Assembly (NCBI GenBank): GCA_964462685.1
Contig: CAYWYR010000013.1
Location: 33,701-97,700 of the forward strand
DNA from: CAYWYR01 sp964462685
GTDB taxonomy: Bacteria > Bacteroidota > Ignavibacteria > Kapaibacteriales > UBA2268
Length of the DNA stretch: 64,000 nt
Direction of reading: 5' to 3'
Each line of letters begins with the position of its first letter. The first letter of the stretch is position 1. The position numbers were made by a program, and so were the translations under genes. The notes beneath the pieces were generated by a model that was not told where the DNA came from, did no database searches, and was given only the letters and a program-made list of their open reading frames with translations. Shown here in pieces: positions 45,466-54,400 of this stretch.

Positions 45466-46152
45466 TTAGTAGTAAACCTTAAAAGGATTACGAACGCTGA
45501 GAGTCAATCCATAAGCAGACTGAGAATCGGTATTCTCAGTTATCGGAGTAATATAGGGATTGTAGAAAAAACCGATGAAACCATCAATTGAGAAAATCTG
45601 ATAATTGTATCTTATTGATAGAGGAATATATATACTTACACCGTTGTCCAAAGCGTCAAGTATTTCGTCAAAATCCTCATCCACAGAAGTCAGCCCTAAG
45701 CTAAAGCCTGTTCCGATACCTGCGGTTACAGATACATCTGAACCCAAAATAAAATATGCGGCTGATAATTCTGTGCTGATTATCTGTGCAGTTATAAGGT
45801 CAGACTGGATCTCGGGCATAGGCAGATCAGTGCCGATAATATCCGCTGAATTATACATAGCACTGAAGACCACTGAAAATGGGATATTCTCTTTTCTATC
45901 AAAAAAATATTCTAGATGCCCACCGAATCCAAATCCTGCCTGCTGATGCGAAGATGTTGTTCTACCTTCAACATTTGGTGGAGAAAATGAAAAATCCTGA
46001 GTATAGGTATTGTAATATCGGAATTCTACACCCAGATATATCAAACCCTCTCGGCTGGTTTCTGTATCTATAAGGTCTCTGGCTGGCTCAAAGTTTTGTG
46101 AGCCAGCGTTAAGGGTAAAGAATACGAATATGGTGAATAGTGTTAATCTCAT
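45466..46152 (-). CDS. outer-membrane beta-barrel protein of unknown function
   Basis: From ATG 46152 the protein has 228 residues: a signal peptide (about 1-18), then alternating aromatic/glycine strands (LIYLGVEFRYYNTYTQDFSF, GFGFGGHLEYFF, SLSIRYNYQIFSIDGFIGFFYNP in outline) typical of a small outer-membrane barrel. The longer frame from 46209 is rejected because it overlaps the end of topA; ATG 46152 overlaps the topA TGA by four bases. Confidence 0.75.
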   Translation of the reverse strand: MRLTLFTIFVFFTLNAGSQNFEPARDLIDTETSREGLIYLGVEFRYYNTYTQDFSFSPPNVEGRTTSSHQQAGFGFGGHLEYFFDRKENIPFSVVFSAMYNSADIIGTDLPMPEIQSDLITAQIISTELSAAYFILGSDVSVTAGIGTGFSLGLTSVDEDFDEILDALDNGVSIYIPLSIRYNYQIFSIDGFIGFFYNPYITPITENTDSQSAYGLTLSVRNPFKVYY

Positions 46153-48470
46153 TTTTTTGCACGACCGCGTTTTGCTTTTGCTGGGGCTTCCTTGAAAATC
46201 TTTAGACATTCGTCAGCAGTAAGCTCTTCAGCTGTTATACCTTTAGGTACTTTGACGTTTTTCTTACCGTTTGTAATGTACGGGCCCCATCTTCCGTTTA
46301 GTACCTTCAAGCTGTGCTCAGGAAACTCGTGAATGAGAGCTTTAGCTTTTTGTTCGATTTTTTCTTCTATCCGCTGAATAGCATCATTATAATCGATTGA
46401 ATAAAGTTCTTCTTCTTTGATCGATACATAAGTCTTATCTAACTGAACGTAAGGTCCGAATCGTCCTCTGTTCGCTTTTACTTTTTTCCCATCGGGGGTT
46501 TCGCCTACAACTCTGGGAAGGGCAAGAAGAGGAAGGGCATCCTCTAACTTTATAGTATCGATATTAAGGCTTTTCGGTATCGAAGCGAACTGTACTTCTT
46601 CTTCAGTCTCGTTATCTCCCAGCATCACCATTGGTCCGAATCTACCAAACCTAGCAAAGACTTCCTTACCGGTTTTGGGATCATTACCCAAAAGTCTTTT
46701 CTTTAAAGTCTCCTGCCTGGATATATTCTCAGAATCCTCAACCTTAGGATGGAAGTCCTTGTAGAACTCAGAGATCATTTTATGCCATTCTTTTTCACCA
46801 TTGGCTATGCGGTCGAAAGACTCTTCTACGTTTCTTGTAAAATTATAGTCAATCACATCAGGAAAATACTGTATCAGAAAATCAGTAACTACGCCAGCTG
46901 TATCGGTTGGGAACAGCTTGCTTCTTTCTGTCCCGTAAACCTCTTTTTCTTTCTTTTCTACAACCTCGCCACCTGTAAGATCAATTACTCTATAGTCTCG
47001 CTCTTCGCCTTGCTTATCTTCTTTGATTACATAGCCTCTATCCTGCACCGTGGATATGGTTGGGGAGTAAGTTGATGGCCTGCCGATTCCTTTTTCCTCC
47101 AAAGTTCGCACCAGCGTTGCCTCAGTATATCTAGCGGGCGGTTTACTGAAAGTCTCGTTTGCAAGCATTTGGTTCAGTTCGAGTTTCTGCCCAACGTTCA
47201 GCTCTGGCAACAATTGGCTATCGCTATCTTTCATTCCAATCACTGCCAAAAACCCAGGGAAAGTTACGATCTCACCGCTAGCTTGCAGTTTCTTGTCTGA
47301 TCCTTCGATATCGATTTTGATAACAGTCTTCTCTATTCTGGCATCAGCCATCTGTGAGGCTATCGCCTTGTTTCGTATCAATCTATATAAGCTATTCAGA
47401 GAACTATCGCCTAATCCAGCTTCCTCTTTACCAAAATTGGTAGGTCTTATCGCTTCGTGAGCTTCTTGAGCGTTAGCTGATTTAGATTTGAAGTTTCTTT
47501 CTGTATGGTATTCACTACCATATCTATCTTCAATAGCTGATTTAGCTGCCTTACGGGCATCATCAGACAAATTGGTCGAGTCTGTACGCATATATGTGAT
47601 AAGCCCGTTCTCGTATAATTTTTGGGCTAAAGTCATAGTCTGCTTAACTGAATAGCCAAGTTTCGATGATGCTTCTTGTTGAAGTTTTGAAGTAGTAAAA
47701 GGAGCGCCTGGGCTACGTTTACCTGGTTTCTTTTCTAGGGATTCAACAGTAAATTCTTTACCAACGCACTGTTTTACAAATTCTAAGGTCTCATCATAAG
47801 TCTTAAACTTACTAGGAAGCGTTGTTTTAAGTACTGTTTCGCCATCTACCTGAAACTCCGCGGTAACTTTGAAGCTGCTCTCGGGCTCAAATGCCTCTAC
47901 CTCACGCTCACGCTCTACGATAAGCCTAACAGCGACCGATTGCACCCTACCGGCTGACAGGCCATATCGAATCTTCTTCCAGAGGATGGGCGAAAGTTCG
48001 TAACCTACTATCCTATCTAGGATTCTCCTTGCCTGTTGCGCGTCAACCAAGTCTTTATCGATAGTGCGAGGGTTGTTTATAGCCCTGATGAGAGCTGCTT
48101 TAGTTATTTCAGCAAAAGTGATCCTCTTAGTATTTTCTGGCTTAAGTTTGAGAGCCTCATACAGATGCCATGCGATAGCCTCACCCTCACGGTCTTCATC
48201 GGTCGCGAGCCATATAATGTCAGATGCTTTGGCCAGTCTTTTCAGTTCCGTGACTGTTTTTCCCTTTCCGCGTGAAACCTCATAAACGGGCTGAAAGTTA
48301 TTTTCAATATCTATAGACATTTCCGATTTTTTTAGATCTCGGATATGACCGATAGAGGATTTTACTTCAAAACCTTTTCCGAGATACTTCTCGATGGTTT
48401 TGGCTTTAGCAGGAGATTCTACTATTACTAAAGATTTTTTTGATCTGTATTCTGAGTTTATTTCTGACAT
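46149..48470 (-). CDS. topA: DNA topoisomerase I
   Basis: A 773-residue type IA topoisomerase. The Toprim domain has IVESPAKAKTIEKYLG and DEDREGEAIAWH (91-102), and the active-site Tyr is Y293 in LITYMRTDSTNLS. The C-terminal region carries repeated FGRFGP/GRFGPYVQL/GRWGPYITNG units and has no CxxC zinc fingers, as in Bacteroidota relatives. Its TGA overlaps the ATG of the outer-membrane protein gene. Confidence 0.97.
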   Translation of the reverse strand: MSEINSEYRSKKSLVIVESPAKAKTIEKYLGKGFEVKSSIGHIRDLKKSEMSIDIENNFQPVYEVSRGKGKTVTELKRLAKASDIIWLATDEDREGEAIAWHLYEALKLKPENTKRITFAEITKAALIRAINNPRTIDKDLVDAQQARRILDRIVGYELSPILWKKIRYGLSAGRVQSVAVRLIVEREREVEAFEPESSFKVTAEFQVDGETVLKTTLPSKFKTYDETLEFVKQCVGKEFTVESLEKKPGKRSPGAPFTTSKLQQEASSKLGYSVKQTMTLAQKLYENGLITYMRTDSTNLSDDARKAAKSAIEDRYGSEYHTERNFKSKSANAQEAHEAIRPTNFGKEEAGLGDSSLNSLYRLIRNKAIASQMADARIEKTVIKIDIEGSDKKLQASGEIVTFPGFLAVIGMKDSDSQLLPELNVGQKLELNQMLANETFSKPPARYTEATLVRTLEEKGIGRPSTYSPTISTVQDRGYVIKEDKQGEERDYRVIDLTGGEVVEKKEKEVYGTERSKLFPTDTAGVVTDFLIQYFPDVIDYNFTRNVEESFDRIANGEKEWHKMISEFYKDFHPKVEDSENISRQETLKKRLLGNDPKTGKEVFARFGRFGPMVMLGDNETEEEVQFASIPKSLNIDTIKLEDALPLLALPRVVGETPDGKKVKANRGRFGPYVQLDKTYVSIKEEELYSIDYNDAIQRIEEKIEQKAKALIHEFPEHSLKVLNGRWGPYITNGKKNVKVPKGITAEELTADECLKIFKEAPAKAKRGRAKK

Positions 48471-48556
48471 TTATATCGCTTTTAATAACATAGAGCTTCA
48501 CTATTGTGATAGATAGCTCTTCAAGAGTTTTAGAGAGGTTGTGATTTTCGTTTGTG

Positions 48557-48587
48557 CAAACTTATAAATCTTGAATGAAGGAACGAA
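48557..48587 (-). promoter_or_regulatory. candidate promoter for topA
   Basis: TTCG (48587-48584), 19 bases, then TAAGTTTG (48564-48557) resembles the Bacteroidota -33/-7 pair with one mismatch in the -33 box, 87 bases before the topA ATG. Confidence 0.4.
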
Positions 48588-48623
48588 TATATACTGCATC
48601 ATTGTATAAACATTATCAATACT

Positions 48624-48651
48624 AAAAAGCCCAGCTTGCTAAAGCCGGGCT
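48624..48651 (-). terminator. intrinsic terminator after the DUF2442 gene
   Basis: AGCCC and GGGCT arms with an internal GC-rich loop followed by TTTTT on the minus strand, 24 bases after the stop codon at 48675. Confidence 0.75.
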
Positions 48652-48674
48652 CAATGATATAACTGATACTGAGT

Positions 48675-48929
48675 TTATGCGGAAATTGATTCTCTCTGCT
48701 TTAGTACCTGATCACGAAGATATTCTGGAGCTATATCAACACCGTGATTCCACTCTAGCGTATAATCAGTAAGAGCAAACTGAATAAACTGCTTAACATC
48801 TTTCAATGGTTGAAAAACCTGACCTTCAAGTAATCCATTAAAATCTATGTTACCCTTTGTTCCGTCACTAAATTCTAAATACAATTTATGACCACCGAGA
48901 TAATCAACATCAGTAACCCTAATCATCAT
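48675..48929 (-). CDS. DUF2442 domain protein
   Basis: An 84-residue DUF2442 protein: VDYLGGHKLYLEFSDGTKG and FALTDYTLEWNHGVDIAPEYL are family blocks. DUF2442 genes are often paired with DUF4160 genes in toxin-antitoxin-like modules; here the partner frame immediately upstream is disrupted and overlaps this start as ATGA. Confidence 0.88.
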   Translation of the reverse strand: MMIRVTDVDYLGGHKLYLEFSDGTKGNIDFNGLLEGQVFQPLKDVKQFIQFALTDYTLEWNHGVDIAPEYLRDQVLKQRESISA

Positions 48930-49166
48930 TTTACTCTAATATATAAAAAAGGTTTGTTATTTACTGAACGTTCCCAATTATCATTTAGTTCGTCAATATT
49001 ATCAGTAGCCCATTTTACTACTTTTTTCTCAATTGATGATGGTAGGTTACCATTGAATGACAAGTCTTTAAGGTAACACATGGATCTTGAACTACCATAT
49101 TTTACATGAAAGTGCGGGGGATTATGTTCATTATAGCAATACCTAAGAATCTAGCAATAACCGCCA
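48926..49166 (-). pseudogene. DUF4160 gene disrupted by a short deletion near its start
   Basis: The main frame encodes YNEHNPPHFHVKYG and WATDNIDELNDNWERS, a clear DUF4160 protein ending at TGA 48926-48928. Upstream, ATG 49166 opens MAVIARFLGIAI, the correct family N terminus, but in another frame; several bases coding for the usual YMYY-like stretch between the two parts appear deleted. The start ATG lies four bases after the hppD stop. Confidence 0.72.
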
Positions 49167-49169
49167 TCT

Positions 49170-50348
49170 TCAGATACCGCCATCCGTTTTTTGAAGATTG
49201 CCTCGTTTGTCCTGATCGCGTTCTATGGCTTCAAAAAGTGCCTGGAAATTACCTTGCCCGAAACCACTGGCTCCTTTTCTTCGCTGTATGATCTCGTAAA
49301 AGAAAGTGGGTCTGTCACCTATCGGTTTTGTGAATAACTGGAGCAGATAACCCTTGCCTTCAACATCACATAGGATACCAAGCCTTTCAAGCTCATCGAT
49401 ATTTTCAGTGATCAGATCATCTTCCCTGTTTCTCAGGTTATCGTAATAAGTCATAGGTGGCCTATCTAGAAACTCCATTCCGTTTGCCCTTAGATTCGCG
49501 ACAGTAGTAATGATATCCGTTGTTGATATAGCGACGTGCTGAATACCAGAACCATGGTATTGCTGAGTGTATTCATCTATCTGGCTTTGACGTTCTCCGT
49601 CGTAAGGTTCGTTGATTGGGTTTTTTATCACCTGATCTTTAGACCTTACAACTTTTGATAATAGAGCTGAATACTGAGTTGAAATATCACCAGGTCCGAA
49701 GTCTAAAAAAGTCTCAAAATCTAGTGATCTATTGATATAGCCGGCCCAGTAATCCATTTCGTTAACATGTACATTCCCAACGATATGGTCTATACCAATA
49801 ACCCCTGTCTCCTCACGGCTGATATCCACCTTATACGATGGGAAATCATATCCCGGCATAAAGTGGCCGTCCTCATAATTGTCATAATTGATAAAGTTGA
49901 TTTCAGTATCATCATACAGCCTGATAGCCGCCTGTACCACATATCCATCCTTATCTTCTATCTTGTAAGGTTTTTTAACTGGAACAGCACCTTGGTTTAC
50001 GGCTTTGTTGAAAGCTTCCTTCACATCTACAACTTCAACTGACCAGCGCTTTACACCGTCGCCGTGTTTTTGCTGAAAACTATGGATATCATAAGTATCA
50101 GGTTGCAATGCAGAGGTAACCAGTATCTTCAGCCCCTTTTTATTAGCAAGCAAGTAAGAACATCTGTCTCTGTGGCCAGTCTCAGGGCCTTTATATGCTA
50201 CTATATCTAACCCAAATGCCTTTGCATGCCAATAAGCCCAAACCTTGGCCGAACCTACATAAAACTCTACAAAATCATATCCCCTGATACCCATTGCGTT
50301 GTTCGGTATCTTACTCGGAACGCCGCCGTAACATATATCCATTTTCAT
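49170..50348 (-). CDS. hppD: 4-hydroxyphenylpyruvate dioxygenase
   Basis: A 392-residue vicinal-oxygen-chelate enzyme of tyrosine breakdown, converting 4-hydroxyphenylpyruvate to homogentisate. The iron ligands are H188 (IDHIVGNV), H271 (IQHVAIST) and E352 (FFYEIIQR), and the C-terminal GFGQGNFQALFEAIERDQ block that closes the active site is present. No homogentisate dioxygenase gene is near. Confidence 0.96.
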   Translation of the reverse strand: MKMDICYGGVPSKIPNNAMGIRGYDFVEFYVGSAKVWAYWHAKAFGLDIVAYKGPETGHRDRCSYLLANKKGLKILVTSALQPDTYDIHSFQQKHGDGVKRWSVEVVDVKEAFNKAVNQGAVPVKKPYKIEDKDGYVVQAAIRLYDDTEINFINYDNYEDGHFMPGYDFPSYKVDISREETGVIGIDHIVGNVHVNEMDYWAGYINRSLDFETFLDFGPGDISTQYSALLSKVVRSKDQVIKNPINEPYDGERQSQIDEYTQQYHGSGIQHVAISTTDIITTVANLRANGMEFLDRPPMTYYDNLRNREDDLITENIDELERLGILCDVEGKGYLLQLFTKPIGDRPTFFYEIIQRRKGASGFGQGNFQALFEAIERDQDKRGNLQKTDGGI

Positions 50349-50402
50349 ATTCAGTCAACCTTCAGTTTATTCTTTTCTATTTTACTTCTATAATAAGATA
50401 TA

Positions 50403-50434
50403 CAAAAGTAACGAAATGTGTTAGTGGTATCAAA
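50403..50434 (-). promoter_or_regulatory. Bacteroidota-type promoter for hppD
   Basis: On the minus strand TTTG (50434-50431), 20 bases, then TACTTTTG (50410-50403), 54 bases before the hppD ATG. This is the best match in the window to the TTTG-N19-21-TAnnTTTG consensus. Confidence 0.6.
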
Positions 50435-50455
50435 TTGGTCATATTTACACTAGTT

Positions 50456-50929
50456 TTACCTATGGTGATACGGTTCATTCCTAAGAATAGACATTGCTCT
50501 GTAAATCTGCTCTGTTGCAAATAAGCGAACCATCTGATGTGTGAGAGTCATTTTGGATAAGGATACTTTGCCTACGGCCTTGGCGTAAACTTCATCAGAA
50601 AAACCATAAGGGCCCCCTATTGAAAATATCATACCGCGCGTTCCGGCATTCATACGTTTTTGCATAAAATCTGAAAAGCCAACTGATGAATACTCTCTAC
50701 CGTTCTCATCTAATAGCCATAACTCATCTCCGGGTTTGATGTAGCTGAGAATTTTTTCTCCCTCGGCTTTCTTTTGTTTCTGAGCATTCATACTGCGGGT
50801 ATTCTTAATATCGGGCAGTACTTCCAGAGAGAATGGAATATAGTGATTTATCTTGGCTGCATACTCTGCCGTCAGGTCAGCTAGCCGCTTGTCATCAGTC
50901 TTGCCAATCGATAATAATATCAGCTTCAA
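50456..50929 (-). CDS. rlmH: 23S rRNA pseudouridine1915 N3-methyltransferase
   Basis: A 157-residue SPOUT methyltransferase. Family blocks include LLSIGKTDDKRLADLTAEYA, LDENGREYSSVGFSDFMQKR, FSIGGPYGFSDEV (SAM-binding knot) and the C-terminal YRAMSILRNEPYHH. It lies three bases after the SnoaL-like gene. Confidence 0.96.
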   Translation of the reverse strand: MKLILLSIGKTDDKRLADLTAEYAAKINHYIPFSLEVLPDIKNTRSMNAQKQKKAEGEKILSYIKPGDELWLLDENGREYSSVGFSDFMQKRMNAGTRGMIFSIGGPYGFSDEVYAKAVGKVSLSKMTLTHQMVRLFATEQIYRAMSILRNEPYHHR

Positions 50930-50932
50930 GGC

Positions 50933-51304
50933 TTAGGTACCTTCATCATAGAAAAATTCTTCGTAATTAATTTTACCTTCATCATTTACTCTATAGATAC
51001 ATATTTCAGGAGCGTTCATTCTACTACCATCTTTAAAAGTTGCATCCATCTGCATTTTTAGAGAGAAATGCTTGCCTGATATTGAAAGGTCAGATATTGT
51101 GTTGCTATGGACTTCTTCAATCATACTATCAAACATTTTGTCCTTTTGGCGTTTCGCTTCCATTCCTCCTGTTCTTGAAGGGCCTGGTGCGTGATCTGGC
51201 TCTACTGATACTATGTCATCTGAGTATAACTCATTGACGGCTGTATCAAAATCTCCTTTACTACAGTATTCGATTAGTTTTTCAGCAATTTGTTTCGTTG
51301 TCAT
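50933..51304 (-). CDS. SnoaL-like (NTF2-fold) protein
   Basis: A 123-residue NTF2-fold protein: YCSKGDFDTAVNELYSDDIVSVEP at the start and EICIYRVNDEGKINYEEFFYDEG at the end follow the SnoaL-like pattern. Many members are small-molecule isomerases or cyclases, but many have unknown roles, so no substrate is proposed. It precedes rlmH by three bases. Confidence 0.8.
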   Translation of the reverse strand: MTTKQIAEKLIEYCSKGDFDTAVNELYSDDIVSVEPDHAPGPSRTGGMEAKRQKDKMFDSMIEEVHSNTISDLSISGKHFSLKMQMDATFKDGSRMNAPEICIYRVNDEGKINYEEFFYDEGT

Positions 51305-51432
51305 AATAGCATTTAGAATTATTTAATGATTGAATGAAGTATATCACAAATTAAAAACTTAATGATAATTTATTTAGAATATTATGATAAAACTTTGTTT
51401 CGAGTATTTAATTTTCTATTCTATTAACATAT

Positions 51433-51465
51433 AAAAGCCCGACCATATATAATATGATCGGGCTT
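51433..51465 (-). terminator. intrinsic terminator of rpoBC
   Basis: Arms AAGCCCGA and TCGGGCTT around an AT-rich loop, followed on the minus strand by TTTTAT; 26 bases after the rpoC stop at 51491. Confidence 0.85.
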
Positions 51466-51490
51466 GACAATAGAACAGCAATGTTTGGTC

Positions 51491-54400
51491 TTACGCCAGT
51501 TCCGCTTGTTCGCGAAGGCGGTTTGTCTCTTCTTCGCTTTCGGCAGTATGGCCAAAGATATTACCTATCTCTGATGTTACAAGCATATCCTGATATGACC
51601 TGAGCCCAGTACCCGCAGGTATCAGCTGGCCGAGAATGATATTCTCTTTCAGTCCGTTCAGGTGATCTACTTTACCGGAAACAGATGCTTCGGAAAGTAC
51701 TTTTGTGGTTTCTTGGAAAGATGCGGCCGATAGCCAGCTTTCCGTAGAAAGAGATGCTTGTGTGATACCCAATAAAATAGGTTCTGCGATAGCTGATTCC
51801 GCTTCACGGAAAGCCGCTATCTCTTTTTCTTTCTTCTTGAGATCCTTATTTGCTTCTCTCACCTGTTTACGGGTGTAGATATGACCTTCTTTGAATTTAC
51901 TTTCACCAACTTCAGTCACAACAACCATATCGCGTATTCTCTCGTTCTCATCAAGGAACTTGATTTTATCGATATTGTCGTTTTCAAGTAAGTGGGAGTC
52001 CCCAGAAGAAACTACCTTAACTTTCTGTAGCATCTGGCGAACTATCGTCTCGATGTGTTTATCGTTTATCTTCACACCCTGCATACGGTAAACGTCCTGT
52101 ATCTCGTTAACTAGATATTCCTGAACCGCGTTAGGGCCTTTGATACGCAAGATATCGTGTGGGTTGATTGAACCTTCGGTAAGTCTATCACCTGCACGCA
52201 CGAAGTCACCTTCCTGTACCAGGATATATTTACCCATCTGAACCATGTACTCGGTTCTTGTAAGTTCATCAAGTGAAGTAACTACTAGAACTCGTTGGCC
52301 ACGTTTAGGTTTATCGAATGATACGATACCGTCAATCTCCGATACAACGGCTGGGCCTTGAGGCGCACGAGCTTCGAAGAGCTCGGTAACCCTCGGAAGA
52401 CCACCAGTGATATCACGGTTACGGCCGAGATCACGAGGCATTTTCGCAAGCGGAGTACCAATTCCTACTTCCTCATTATCATCGACACGAAGCTGGGCTC
52501 TTGAAGGGATATTGTACGTTTTCAATACATTCCCTTCGCCGTCTATTATCTCGATTGACGGAGATTTAGTCCTATCTCTGGAATCCGTAACGATTTTAGT
52601 GATGTGGCCTGTCTGCTCATCATTTACCTCTCGGTATGTTACGTTTATTACAAGGTCCTTGTATCTAACACGCCCGTTGTTCTCAGTAATAATGGCAGTG
52701 TTATAAGGATCCCACTCATATATAAGAGCGTTTTTACTTATTTTTTGTCCATCTTTTACTTTCAGATTCGCACCGTAAGTAGCGTCATACTGTGTTAGTT
52801 GTCTTTCAGTCTCAGGATCAATAATCTTGATAACACCTGAACGAGAAACTACTATAGTTACTTCGCCCTCTTCACCTTCATAACTAACTGTCTTCATATT
52901 CTCGAATTCGATAATACCATCGAATTTCGAGATAACAGTAGATTGAGAAGCGACTAATGATGCTGTACCACCTGTGTGGAATGTACGGAGTGTAAGCTGA
53001 GTACCAGGCTCACCAATTGATTGTGATGCAATTGTCCCAACGGCCTCGCCAACATCGATAAGCTGGTTGGTGGCCATGTTCTTTCCATAACATTTTGCAC
53101 AAACCCCGTGCCTTGTCTCGCAGGTAAGAACCGAACGAATCATTACTTTTTCCACAGCCGAATCTTCAATTTTCTGAGCAAGATCCTGATCTATAAGTAG
53201 ATTTTTATCTACTATGATCTCGTCGGTAATCGGATCACGTACTTCGCTCAGGTTTACACGGCCCAATATTCTCTCATACAGAGATTCTTTGATGTCTTCC
53301 CCGTCTTTAAGGGCTGTCATGTTCACGCCACGGATAGTACCGCAGTCATCTTCGGTGATGATCACATCCTGTGCAACATCGTGAAGCCTACGAGTCAGAT
53401 AACCTGCATCTGCTGTTTTCAGTGCTGTATCGGCAAGACCTTTACGGGCACCGTGGGTAGAGATGAAGTACTCAAGAATCGACAGACCTTCCTTAAAGTT
53501 GGAAATGATCGGATTCTCGATAAGTTCACCTGTAGAACCTGAAAGTGATTTTTTCGGTTTTGCCATCAGACCACGCATACCTGCTAGCTGGCGGATCTGC
53601 TCTTTTGAACCCCTCGCTTGGGAGTCAAGCATCATCCAGAACGGATTGAAACCGCCCATATCTTTTGCTAGCTGATTATATAGTTTGTCGGCAACACGGT
53701 TAGTAGCTGTTGACCACGCATCGATAATCTTATTATAGCGCTCACCGGATGATATCACACCCGCGGAGTATGCCATTTCGATCTTATCGATTTTTTTCTG
53801 TGCACTACCGATGATCTCGTCTTTCTCAAACGGAACAACGACATCCTGAATCGAAACTGAAAGACCACCTTGTGTCGCATAAGCGAACCCGAGTTCTTTC
53901 AGATTATCAAGGAAGGCAACTGTCTTGTCAAGGCCGGCGGCACGGAAACACGTACCGATAATCTGGCGAAGTCTTTTCTTAGTTAAAACTTCATTGATAA
54001 AGCCTAATTCTTCCGGCACGATCTCGTTAAAGATCATACGGCCAGTAGTAGTGTTCATAGTCTCGCCATTGTGCCTTACACGAACTACATCGTGAAGTTT
54101 AACACGGTTTGCGTGGTATGCTATGCGTAATTCATCCCATGACCCGTAAACTTTCTTATCGTTTTCGGTACCGATTCTGGCTTTGGTCATGTAGTAGATA
54201 CCAAGTACCATGTCCTGCGAAGGTACGGCTATAGGGTCACCATTCTGAGTGTGCATGATATTGTGAGGCGCAAGAATCAGTAGCATGGCCTCCAGCTGTG
54301 CCTCAAAGGACAGAGGTACGTGCACCGCCATCTGGTCACCATCGAAATCGGCGTTGAATGCAGTACAAACAAGAGGGTGAAGCTGAATCGCCTTACCTTC

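Noticed and set aside
46153..46209. 19-codon N-terminal extension of the outer-membrane protein gene
   Set aside because: It reads through the end of topA and precedes a proper signal peptide; the ATG at 46152 with ATGA overlap fits better.
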